The notes under the pieces were generated by a model, which saw only the letters and a program-made list of their open reading frames with translations, was not told the DNA's origin and ran no database searches. The translations under genes were made by a program, and so were the position numbers. Below are positions 1 through 8,393 of a stretch of DNA of 64,000 bases, in pieces. The stretch's first letter is position 1. Every line of letters begins with the position of its first letter. The stretch is from Pseudofrankia saprophytica (GTDB lineage Bacteria; Actinomycetota; Actinomycetes; Frankiales; Frankiaceae): positions 5,881,582 to 5,945,581 of the forward strand of contig NZ_KI912266.1 of assembly GCF_000235425.2 (NCBI RefSeq), written 5' to 3'.

Positions 1-3000
1 GCCCGGGCGCGGCTGGCGGTCCGCGGCCCGGCCGACGTGCTCGCCCTCGACGCCCGCCAGGTGGTACGCGCCTACCCGGCGCCCGGCTCGCTCGGCGTGG
101 ACCCGAACTACCTGGCACACGTCGAGTTCGACCGGCCGGACCTGCCGTGGCTGTTCACCCCGTTCGCCCCCGCGGCCGGTGGCATCGGGCTCGCGCCGTG
201 GCTCGCGCTCGTGGTCCTCGCGGACGGGTGCTACGAGGCCCAGGCCGGCCGGCCGGGGTTCCCGCCGGTGGTGCGGGCCCGCTGCTCGGAGCTGCAGCCG
301 CTGGACAAGGGGTGGGCGTTCGCGCACGCGCAGGTGCTCGGCCCGCGCGGCGACGACGCGTCGGTGGCCCGGCGGCTGACCGACGAGTACCGGCTCACGA
401 ACCTGTCCCGGCTGCTGTGCCCTCGCCGGTTGCTGCCCGGCCGCGGCTACCTGGCCTGCGTCGTGCCCGCGTTCGACGCCGGCCGGCGGGCCGCGCTCGG
501 CGAGCCGGGCGAGACGGGCTGGACCCTCGGCCCGGCCTGGACCCGCCGCCCCGGCGACGCCGACACCCAGGTCGACCTGCCGGTGCTGTACTCGTGGTCG
601 TTCGCGACCGGCCTGGAGGGCGACTTCGAGGCGCTGGCCGCCCGGCTCGTGCCCCGCCCGGCCACCTGGCCGCTGGACCGCCGGGTCGACATGTCCGCGC
701 CGTGGCCCGGCGCCGCCATCGACACCGGCCGGGTGCAGCTGGTCGCGGGGCCGCTGGTGGCGCCCTGGCCACCGGACGCCGCGCCACCCGGCTGGTCGGC
801 GCGGGTCACCGAGGAGCTGCGGGCCAGGCTGAACGAGGCCGCCGACCGCGCCGACCGCGAGCCGGCGCCCGGTGCGGTCCCGGTCGTCGGGCCGCCGCTG
901 TACGGCGGCGTGCACGCCGGCCGCAGGCGGGTGCCGGCCGGTACAGCGGACGACTGGTTCAGCCAGCTGAACCTGCGGCCGGGCGACCGGATCGCCGCCG
1001 GCCTCGGCGGCCAGGTCGTGCGCCGCGACCAGGAGACGCTGATGCAGGCCGCCTGGACGCAGCTGGGCGACCTGGAGGGCGTCAACGCGCTCCTGCGCGG
1101 CGCCCAGGTGGCGCAGGCCGCCGGCGCGTCGCTGTACCGCCGGCACGTCACTCCGCTGCCGCCGGGCGACCTGGTACAGCTCACCCGGCCCGTCCACGGT
1201 GTCGTCACCGCCAGGGACACCGCCGGGCCCGCCGTCGCCCAGCCCCCGACCGTGACCGAGGACCTGGCCCGCTCCACCACCGCCGAGGCGGCTGCCACCC
1301 CGGCGTTCCGCCGGCTCGCGGGCCGCTACGGTGTCCGCCCCGCCGGCCCCACCAGTCCGGCCGGCCCTGCCAGCCCTGGCGCCTACCTGACCGGCCCTGG
1401 CGGCGCTCTGGCCGACTTCCGGCGCCGGTACGACGACAGCTGGATGAGCCGGATGCCCCTGCGGGCCGCGGCGGCGGTCAGCCCGGCCGCGGTCGAGCAG
1501 GCCACCGGCCAGCCCGGCGCGGGTGCCGGGACCGTCTTCGAGCTCGCGAGACAGCTCGCCACCGTCGACACGCTCGCCGACGCGATGACCAAGGCCGTCC
1601 AGCACGCGCCCGTACTGCCGGAGGTCATGTTCGTCTTCCCGCTGGAGCAGTGGGTGGCCGAGCGCAACCTGAAGGCCGTGCAGGCCGCCGTGCCCGCCGA
1701 CCCGGCCGCCGAGCACGACCGGGCCACGGCGTTGCTCGCCCCGCTCGCGGCGATCGCCAAGTCCGCCGATCCGGCGACCGCGCGGGCCGCGGCGAACGAC
1801 CTGCTGCCGCTGGCGGACGCCGTCGACCGGGGGCCGGCCCCGGCGGCGCTCGCCGCCGCGGCGCGCGAGAGCCTCGACAAGCGGACCCTTGTCCAGGCCG
1901 TGACGACGAACGGCGGCGACCTGCTCGGCACCCTGGGCGTGGCCGAGGTGGCGGAGGTGGCCAAGGTCAGCGCCGATCCCCCGCTGCTGGTCGCGGCCAT
2001 CCGTGAGGACCAGGCCGCGCTCGCCCAGGCCGCCCAGGACACCCTGGACCTGCACGCCTTCGAGGTGGCCGCCGCGGCGCTCGTTGAGCCGCCCGTCAAG
2101 ATCATCGTGGTCGGGACGGAGGGTCCCACGACGTCCGGCGAGGTCGTGGTGATCGACACGGCGACGCCCGGGGTGGACGCAGGAGCGCCCACCCCCCCGA
2201 CCGGCGAGGTCACGACGACCAGCTCCACCCTGGCAGCGGAGTCCCCGGCTGCCGAGCCGGCCGGATACCTCGGGGCCGAGGCGGGCGAGCCGGACGCCGC
2301 CCAGCCTGTCGCCTTCGACGACGGCGGCGACATCGATCTCGGCGGGATCGACCTGGGCGGCGGTGGGATCGACGTCGGCGGTGGCGGGATCGACGTCGGC
2401 GGTGGCGGGATCGACGTCGGCGGTGGCGGGATCGACGGGGGCGTGGTCCTGATCCCGGTCATCGACCCGGCCCAGGTGCTCGACCAGCTCGACCTGCCGG
2501 CCGAGCAGCTCGCGGGGCTGGCCGGCGGCAACCCGGACGAGGCGGTGCTCGCCAAGCTCGCCATCGGCTGCCTCGACGAGAGCCAGCTCGTCAACGCCGC
2601 GCGGGAGTTCCTGCCCGACGACATCCTCGCCGGCCTGCTGGGCGGCGGTTTCAGCGTCCCCGGCGCCGAGCGGCTGGCCAACGGCTGCTTCGAGGAGCCC
2701 GACCTCTTCCCCGACCCGATCGTCGAGGCGGTGCTGGCCTGGCTCGCCCGCAAGCAGCTGCCCCCGGACGACGTGCCGGACCTGTGCGGCCTGGACACCG
2801 ACATGCAGTTCTTCATCAACAACTACCTGCACGTCCACCAGCCGCTGCCGACCATCCAGCCGCCGCAGGAGGCCGTCGACCGGCTGCGCCGGCTCTACGG
2901 CCAGCTGGTCGCGCAGACCTGGCCGGCCACCCCGCCGCGGCCGGCGGCCACCGTCGACGTGCCCCATCTACTGGCCCAGCTCAACCCGGCGGTCACCGTC

Positions 3001-3918
3001 CCGGCACAGGTCCGCGACCGGGTCGGCGAGCCGCCCGAGTGGCTGCCGGACGGCTGGCTCGACAGCTCCCAGGTGCGCCCGCTGGTGGCGGCGCCGGTGT
3101 TCACCCGGCCGATGTACCAGGCGCTGCTCGACGCGGACCCGTCCTGGCTGCTGCCCGGCTTCGACAGCGTCGCCGAGCCGGACCTGGTGACCGTGGTCGC
3201 CGCCAACCCGCGGTTCGTCGAGGCCTTCCTGGTCGGCCTCAACCACGAGATGTCCCGCGAGCTGCTGTGGCGCGGCTATCCGTCCGACCCGCGCGGTACC
3301 AACTTCCGCAGGTTCTGGTCGGGCGAGGCCGACGAGCTGGCGGCGCCGGTGCACGCCCTGGGCGGCGGGCCGCTCGGCTCGCACCTGGGCGCCGCGCACG
3401 CCCGGATGCTCGTCCTGGTCGTGCGCGGCGAGCTGGTCCGCCGCCACCCGGAGCTGCTGGTCATGGCGCTGCGCTCGGACAGCCTCGACGCCGCCGGCCG
3501 GCCGGTGTTCGGTGGGCACGGCGCCGTCGCGCCGATCGTGTTCACCGAGCACCGCGCGCCCGACATCCTGCTCGTCGGCTTCGAGCTGGCCGCCGCCGAC
3601 GTGTCCGCCGTCGGCACCGGCCCGACGCGGTGGTGGTTCGTGCTGGCCGAGCACCCGTCGGCCCCCCGCTTCGGCCTGGACGTCTACAGCGGCAACCCCC
3701 ACCCCGCCGACCGCGACGCGCTGGCCTGGAACCACTTCACCCTCACTGGCCAGACCCCGGCGGGCGACGGGTTCCTCGACCCGGTGCCCACCGCCGGCCC
3801 GGCGTCGCTCGGCTGGGGAAAGGCCGCCAGCGACACCGCGCACCTGCTGCTGCAGGACCCGGTCCGCGCGGTGTTCGACGCCTGGGACCTCATCCGCCCC
3901 ACGTTGGCGAAGGGCTGA
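1..3918 (+). CDS. Large protein of unknown function, 5' end outside window
   Basis: The reading frame is open from the first base, and family-like sequence precedes the first GTG (37), so the true start lies upstream of the window. At least 1305 residues are encoded. Near the start is a conserved-looking block EFDRPDLPWLFTPF. Around residues 780-812 is a Gly-rich tandem repeat with the unit GGGGIDV, probably a flexible linker. The rest is Ala/Pro/Leu-rich with no catalytic motif, signal peptide or membrane helix that I recognise. The stop is 5 nt before the next gene, so the two are almost certainly co-transcribed. Coding is supported by strong third-position GC and unbroken length. I do not recognise a function. 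A role in a large multi-subunit particle or surface assembly is only a guess from size and from the two large partners. Confidence 0.85.
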   Translation, partial: ARARLAVRGPADVLALDARQVVRAYPAPGSLGVDPNYLAHVEFDRPDLPWLFTPFAPAAGGIGLAPWLALVVLADGCYEAQAGRPGFPPVVRARCSELQPLDKGWAFAHAQVLGPRGDDASVARRLTDEYRLTNLSRLLCPRRLLPGRGYLACVVPAFDAGRRAALGEPGETGWTLGPAWTRRPGDADTQVDLPVLYSWSFATGLEGDFEALAARLVPRPATWPLDRRVDMSAPWPGAAIDTGRVQLVAGPLVAPWPPDAAPPGWSARVTEELRARLNEAADRADREPAPGAVPVVGPPLYGGVHAGRRRVPAGTADDWFSQLNLRPGDRIAAGLGGQVVRRDQETLMQAAWTQLGDLEGVNALLRGAQVAQAAGASLYRRHVTPLPPGDLVQLTRPVHGVVTARDTAGPAVAQPPTVTEDLARSTTAEAAATPAFRRLAGRYGVRPAGPTSPAGPASPGAYLTGPGGALADFRRRYDDSWMSRMPLRAAAAVSPAAVEQATGQPGAGAGTVFELARQLATVDTLADAMTKAVQHAPVLPEVMFVFPLEQWVAERNLKAVQAAVPADPAAEHDRATALLAPLAAIAKSADPATARAAANDLLPLADAVDRGPAPAALAAAARESLDKRTLVQAVTTNGGDLLGTLGVAEVAEVAKVSADPPLLVAAIREDQAALAQAAQDTLDLHAFEVAAAALVEPPVKIIVVGTEGPTTSGEVVVIDTATPGVDAGAPTPPTGEVTTTSSTLAAESPAAEPAGYLGAEAGEPDAAQPVAFDDGGDIDLGGIDLGGGGIDVGGGGIDVGGGGIDVGGGGIDGGVVLIPVIDPAQVLDQLDLPAEQLAGLAGGNPDEAVLAKLAIGCLDESQLVNAAREFLPDDILAGLLGGGFSVPGAERLANGCFEEPDLFPDPIVEAVLAWLARKQLPPDDVPDLCGLDTDMQFFINNYLHVHQPLPTIQPPQEAVDRLRRLYGQLVAQTWPATPPRPAATVDVPHLLAQLNPAVTVPAQVRDRVGEPPEWLPDGWLDSSQVRPLVAAPVFTRPMYQALLDADPSWLLPGFDSVAEPDLVTVVAANPRFVEAFLVGLNHEMSRELLWRGYPSDPRGTNFRRFWSGEADELAAPVHALGGGPLGSHLGAAHARMLVLVVRGELVRRHPELLVMALRSDSLDAAGRPVFGGHGAVAPIVFTEHRAPDILLVGFELAAADVSAVGTGPTRWWFVLAEHPSAPRFGLDVYSGNPHPADRDALAWNHFTLTGQTPAGDGFLDPVPTAGPASLGWGKAASDTAHLLLQDPVRAVFDAWDLIRPTLAKG
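2335..2440 (+). repeat. 21-bp in-frame tandem repeat (GGGGIDV)
   Basis: Four consecutive, nearly identical 21-bp units encode GGGGID followed by V or G. They follow two degenerate GGID-type units. The repeat is in frame and its bases are almost unchanged between units, suggesting recent slippage or conversion. It separates two non-repetitive halves of the large protein. Confidence 0.85.
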
Positions 3919-3923
3919 GCGCC

Positions 3924-6900
3924 GTGCCGAGTTCACCGACCGCTCCCGGCCGCCGGCCGCTCGTGCTGCTGCCCGTGCGGCTCGAGACCCGGTACAGCGC
4001 TGACGGCACCCGGCTGCGCGTGCGCGTCTACCCCGACGACGTGCACGTCGACCAGCTCGACCGCCCGCTCGACCAGGCCGAGGAGGATGCCGGCGCCGAC
4101 TACTGGCGCAAGCTGTGGCGGGGCGTGCCCGTGGCCGAGGCGCGCGCCGGCCTGCGCGGCGCGGTCCGCCCGGACAGGGCCTCCTGGGTCGCCACCGCCA
4201 TGACCCCGGCGAACCCGTTCGCCCGCCCCCACCCGCCCGCGCCGACGCCCGAGCCGCTGTTCCTGGTGGCGGCGGGCATCCCGTCCTCGCCCCCGGTGGC
4301 CCGCGGCCTGCCCGACCGTTTCACCGGCCGGCTCTTCCAGGCCGGCGAGCTCGTCGCCACCGGCGAGGGCGGGCCGGTGCGCCGGCCGCTGGTCCTGGGC
4401 CCGAGCCGCGGTGGGGCGCTCACCGCCGCGGCCGGCCTCACCGTCGGCGCCGGCGCGGAATGGGTGGTCGACTTCGACGCGGCCGTCGCCGCCGGGATGG
4501 CGTTCACCATCCCACTCGGCGGGCACACCGGCCCGTTCCGGCTGCTGGTCTACGGCGTGCGCGACGGCGACGGGACGACCGAGCTGACGGAGCTGCTCAC
4601 CGCCCACCGGCACACCGGCGGCGTGGAGCTGCTGGCGCCGGGGACGCCGACCAACAACACCGAACGCGACCGGTCGGCGTGGCACCGGCGCACCGTGCCC
4701 ACGCCGCCGGACGGCACGCAGGCGCCGCCGGAGCCCGACGCGGACGGGCCGCTGCTGGCCGCCGCGCTGGGCATCGGCGCGGATGCCCTGGCCGGCGTCG
4801 ACGGCGCGGACCAGACCGACCAGCGGCTCGCCTCCGCCGCCCACGTCGCGCTGTGGCCGGGCACCTGGGACACCTACCTCGACGCCCTCGTCCAGGCGAC
4901 GCCCACGGGCCTGACCATGGGCGAGGCCACCCGCGCCCAGCTGCGCGCCACCTTCGAGGAGGTGGTACGCGGGCGCGGGCCGCTGCCGGCGCTGCGGATC
5001 GGCCGGCAGCCCTACGGCGTGCTGCCGGTGGTCGACACCGGCGGGCCGACGCCGGTCGCCGGCCCGATGCCCCGGCTGGAGCCGACCCTGGCCAGGGCCC
5101 GCGGCCTGCTGCTCGCCGGCTCCGACGCGCCGACGGCCGCCAGCAGCCTGCTCGACGTGCTCGGCACCGCGCCGACGATGATCGGGACCCGGATGCGCGC
5201 CGGCCTGCCCGACCTGGACGCGCTGCTGGACGCCCTGACGTTCTACGACCCGCTGGGCGACGACCGACCCAAGTACAACAACGAGGTCGTCATGCGCGAC
5301 ATCCTCGCCAAGGACTTCGGGCTGGACTTCGGCCGGCTGGGCTACATCAGCTTCGGCAGCCTCACCCGCCCGCTGCTGCTCCCGCTCGTCGCCGACGGCG
5401 ACGCCGTCGACACCGGCGCCGACGGTGACGACCGCTACGGCGACCGGGAGTTCGTCCGCCGGATGCTGGCCGGCGAGCACCGCACGATCTCGACCGTGCT
5501 GCAGGCGCTGCTGGAGATGAGCCTGGAGGCGCAGCGCCGCCACCAGCGCTTCGCCACTGGCGGGGACCAGCCGCTCTCGGCGGCCGGCGTCGACGCGATC
5601 CTGGGCTTCCGGATCGACCAGCTGCTCGCCGGCCGGGACCCGACGCTGGGCACCGCCGTCCGCCAGGCGCTCGCGTCGCCCAGCCCCGACGCGCTGCGCC
5701 GGGCCGCGGCGGCGCTCGGTGACTCGTTCGGCCCGGCGGACGCGAGCACGCTGGCCTCCTACCAGCCGCTCGCCGGGCTGCGCACGTCGCTGCTGCAGGT
5801 CGCCGACGCGCGGGAAAGCGAGACGCTGCTCGGCAAGGCGTTGGGGGTCTCGTTCCTGGTCGGCTACGACCAGTCGCGGTTCGCCCAGGCGGCCCAGGAG
5901 CTGGCCGACGCCCCGCTGGAGCAGCGCCGCCTCGCCGTCGCCGAGGCGCTCGACTGCTGCTCCCACCGGCTGGACGCCTGGCTCACGTCGCTGGCCACCA
6001 CCCGGCTGCGCGGCGTGCGCGCCACCGACCCCTCCGGGCTGACGCTCGGCGCGTACGGCTGGGTCGACGACCTGCCTGGCCCCGGCGCTCCCCGCCCGCC
6101 GCGCGGCGGGTACATCCACGCGCCGAGCCTGGCCCAGGCGACCACGGCCGGCGTGCTGCGCAGCGCGAGCCTCGCGCACCAGGGCCAGGCGTACGACCTG
6201 GACCTGTCCAGCGGCAGCATCCGCACGGCGACGTGGATCCTCGACGGCGTGCGCGCCGGCCAGCCGCTGGGCGCGGTCCTGGGCTACCGGGTCGAGCGGG
6301 CGCTCCAGGAGGGTGGCCTGGCCCGGTTCGTCCCGACGCTGCGCAACCTCGCCCCGCTGGCCGCCGGCGCCCAGACCGGCGGCGGCGCGCCGGACGGGAT
6401 CACCCGCGCCGGCATCCTCGACGGCGTGGCGCTGCTCGGCGTACCTCGCGCGCAGGTGCACACCGCGCTCGCCCGCCGCCCGGACAATCCGTTCCTTGCC
6501 GGGCCGTGGACCGTCAGCACGGACGAGACCGACGACGTCGACGCGGTCCTCGACGACGCCGCGGCCGCCTACGACGCGGTCGCGGACCTGTTGCTGGCCG
6601 AGAGCGTGCACCAGCTGGTCACCGGCGGCACCGCCCGGGCGGCGGCCACCCTGGACGCGGCCGGCGCGGGCGCACTGCCCCCGCCGGAGCCGGAGTTCAC
6701 GCGCACCCCGACGACCGGCGTACCGATCACCCATCGCGACATCGTCCTGCTGCTCGCCGGCGCCGGCGACCTACCGCCCGCGGCGGGCTGGGTGTCGCGG
6801 ACCCCGCGGGCGTCGGCCGAGCCCCGGCTGGAACGCTGGCTGCGCGCGCGGCTGGGGCCGGCGGCCGGCGTCCCGGTCGCCGGGGCGGTCACCCTCGACC

Positions 6901-8123
6901 AGCTGGGTGTCTCTGCCTCCGACCTGGTGTACGCCTGCGGCGACGACGCGTCGCTGGCCCGGCTGCTCACGGCGGCGGCACCCGCGGGAACCGCCGGGAC
7001 GATCACCGCGACGGTCACCGGCGGCGCGCTGGCCCCACCGATGCGGCGGCTGGTCCAGCATGCCCGGGCGCTGCGCCAGCTGCTGGCGGCGGCGCGCCTG
7101 CTCGCCCCGGCCGATCTGGCTGCCTCAGGTTCCGAGCCCACGCACACCGTCGACGTGCAGGACGTGCGCCCGCGGGTCGAGGCGGCGATCGCGGCGCTGG
7201 CCACCGCCGCGAACGGTGACGCCGCCGCGCTGGTGTGGTTCGGCATCGATCCGGCAGGCGCCGACGTCGCCAAGGCCACCGCCCGCCAGCGCGTCGAGAA
7301 GGCCAGGGCAGCGACGGCGGCCGCGACGCCGGACTGGGCCGCGGCAGCGGCGGCGGTCTTCGGCGACGAGTTCCGGCTGCTGCCCCGGATGTCACCGGTG
7401 AATGCCGCGGCGGGCGACCCGTTCGTGCGCCGGCTCGGGCGCGTCGAGGCGCCGCGGTCCCGGCTCGCGCGCTTCCTGCGCGACGCGGCCAGCGTGCGCC
7501 CGTCCGTCGCGCGGCACACCGAGACGCTGCTGCACCTCGACGCCTCGCCCGCGACCGCGGCCGCCTACCGGCTCTCCGTCGGCCAGTTCGGCGGCGCGGC
7601 CGCCGGGCAGCCGCGCACCGCGGACGCCACGTTCTGGCTGAGCCTGGAGTTCGGCGCCGGCCGCCCGCCTCCGGACGCGCCGGCGACCTGCGTCGTCGTC
7701 GACGTCGGCGACGGCCTGGTTCTCGGTGCGGCCAGCGGGGCGCCGGCCGCACCGGTGACCGGCCTGGTCGTCGACGAGTGGGTGGAGGTCGTGCCGCGCG
7801 GCGGGCCGGCCGGCCAGCGCCTGGCCAGCGGGGTCGCCGTCCACGCCGACGCGCCCGACGCCCGGCCGCCACAGGCGATCCTCATCGCGGTCTCCCCGGA
7901 CGACGCTCACACGGCCGCCGACCGGCTCGACGCAACCCTGTCCCAGACCCTCGACCTGGCGAAGCTGCGGGCCACCACGCTGGAGTTCAGCGCCTGGCTG
8001 GGCCGGGTCCTGCCCGCGATGCTGTTCGCCAGCTTCTCGCTGCGCAACGAGCGGGTGCTGGACCTCCAGGCGCTGGCGGAGCGCGAGCTCGACGTCCCCG
8101 CGCCGTTCGTCGAGGACATATAG
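3924..8123 (+). CDS. Second large protein of unknown function (1399 aa)
   Basis: I chose GTG 3924 because it lies 5 nt after the upstream stop, has a GAAGGG-like ribosome site about 10 nt before it, and begins the conserved-looking block PVRLETRY (residues about 17-24). Other blocks that look conserved are LRIGRQPYGVLPV (about 357-369) and a C-terminal segment DARPPQAIL (about 1311). There is no signal peptide, membrane segment or enzyme motif that I can name. The length, low repeat content and tight coupling with the preceding gene suggest these are subunits of one assembly. The stop is followed 50 nt later by a 54-bp perfect palindrome. Function is not recognised. Confidence 0.88.
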   Translation: MPSSPTAPGRRPLVLLPVRLETRYSADGTRLRVRVYPDDVHVDQLDRPLDQAEEDAGADYWRKLWRGVPVAEARAGLRGAVRPDRASWVATAMTPANPFARPHPPAPTPEPLFLVAAGIPSSPPVARGLPDRFTGRLFQAGELVATGEGGPVRRPLVLGPSRGGALTAAAGLTVGAGAEWVVDFDAAVAAGMAFTIPLGGHTGPFRLLVYGVRDGDGTTELTELLTAHRHTGGVELLAPGTPTNNTERDRSAWHRRTVPTPPDGTQAPPEPDADGPLLAAALGIGADALAGVDGADQTDQRLASAAHVALWPGTWDTYLDALVQATPTGLTMGEATRAQLRATFEEVVRGRGPLPALRIGRQPYGVLPVVDTGGPTPVAGPMPRLEPTLARARGLLLAGSDAPTAASSLLDVLGTAPTMIGTRMRAGLPDLDALLDALTFYDPLGDDRPKYNNEVVMRDILAKDFGLDFGRLGYISFGSLTRPLLLPLVADGDAVDTGADGDDRYGDREFVRRMLAGEHRTISTVLQALLEMSLEAQRRHQRFATGGDQPLSAAGVDAILGFRIDQLLAGRDPTLGTAVRQALASPSPDALRRAAAALGDSFGPADASTLASYQPLAGLRTSLLQVADARESETLLGKALGVSFLVGYDQSRFAQAAQELADAPLEQRRLAVAEALDCCSHRLDAWLTSLATTRLRGVRATDPSGLTLGAYGWVDDLPGPGAPRPPRGGYIHAPSLAQATTAGVLRSASLAHQGQAYDLDLSSGSIRTATWILDGVRAGQPLGAVLGYRVERALQEGGLARFVPTLRNLAPLAAGAQTGGGAPDGITRAGILDGVALLGVPRAQVHTALARRPDNPFLAGPWTVSTDETDDVDAVLDDAAAAYDAVADLLLAESVHQLVTGGTARAAATLDAAGAGALPPPEPEFTRTPTTGVPITHRDIVLLLAGAGDLPPAAGWVSRTPRASAEPRLERWLRARLGPAAGVPVAGAVTLDQLGVSASDLVYACGDDASLARLLTAAAPAGTAGTITATVTGGALAPPMRRLVQHARALRQLLAAARLLAPADLAASGSEPTHTVDVQDVRPRVEAAIAALATAANGDAAALVWFGIDPAGADVAKATARQRVEKARAATAAATPDWAAAAAAVFGDEFRLLPRMSPVNAAAGDPFVRRLGRVEAPRSRLARFLRDAASVRPSVARHTETLLHLDASPATAAAYRLSVGQFGGAAAGQPRTADATFWLSLEFGAGRPPPDAPATCVVVDVGDGLVLGAASGAPAAPVTGLVVDEWVEVVPRGGPAGQRLASGVAVHADAPDARPPQAILIAVSPDDAHTAADRLDATLSQTLDLAKLRATTLEFSAWLGRVLPAMLFASFSLRNERVLDLQALAERELDVPAPFVEDI

Positions 8124-8173
8124 TGCCGCTCCCGCAAGCGTTCCCACCCACCACGCGCACACCATCGCAGCCA

Positions 8174-8227
8174 AAGATCTGTCAGACGGTGCGCGTCGCC
8201 GGCGACGCGCACCGTCTGACAGATCTT
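8174..8227. repeat. 54-bp perfect palindrome without loop
   Basis: The two 27-nt halves are exact reverse complements, meeting at GCC|GGC (8200/8201). The left half runs from AAGATCTGTCAGACGG and the right half ends CCGTCTGACAGATCTT. It lies between the stop of the second large gene and the start of the third. As RNA it would form a hairpin of about 25 bp, but no T-run follows. It could be a processive-transcription barrier, a recombination or IS-derived site, or a dimeric operator. Confidence 0.9.
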
Positions 8228-8393
8228 CTGGACGTCGTCCTGGTGGGAGTGGACGTCGCCATTGGCGGCCGCGGTGGCAGCCTGCTGGCGCCTCGCCGTG
8301 CCGACGCCGTCGGCTTCGCGGGTGCGTCGAGCTGATCCCTGTTCGCGGCGGAACACCGGACAGAAACCCGAGATACCGGAGAGAGGCGGGGCT

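Noticed and set aside
147-2006. Open frame of 619 codons in another plus frame inside the first large gene
   Set aside because: Its composition is almost only Arg, Ala, Gly and Pro, typical of a shifted reading of GC-rich coding DNA.
2335-2440. CRISPR-like repeat pattern
   Set aside because: The units are contiguous 21-bp coding repeats without spacers and lie inside an intact gene.
3933-6734. Open frame of 933 codons on the minus strand
   Set aside because: It lies entirely opposite the 1399-aa gene, has no motif, and is of the kind produced by high GC bias in the codon positions of the true gene.
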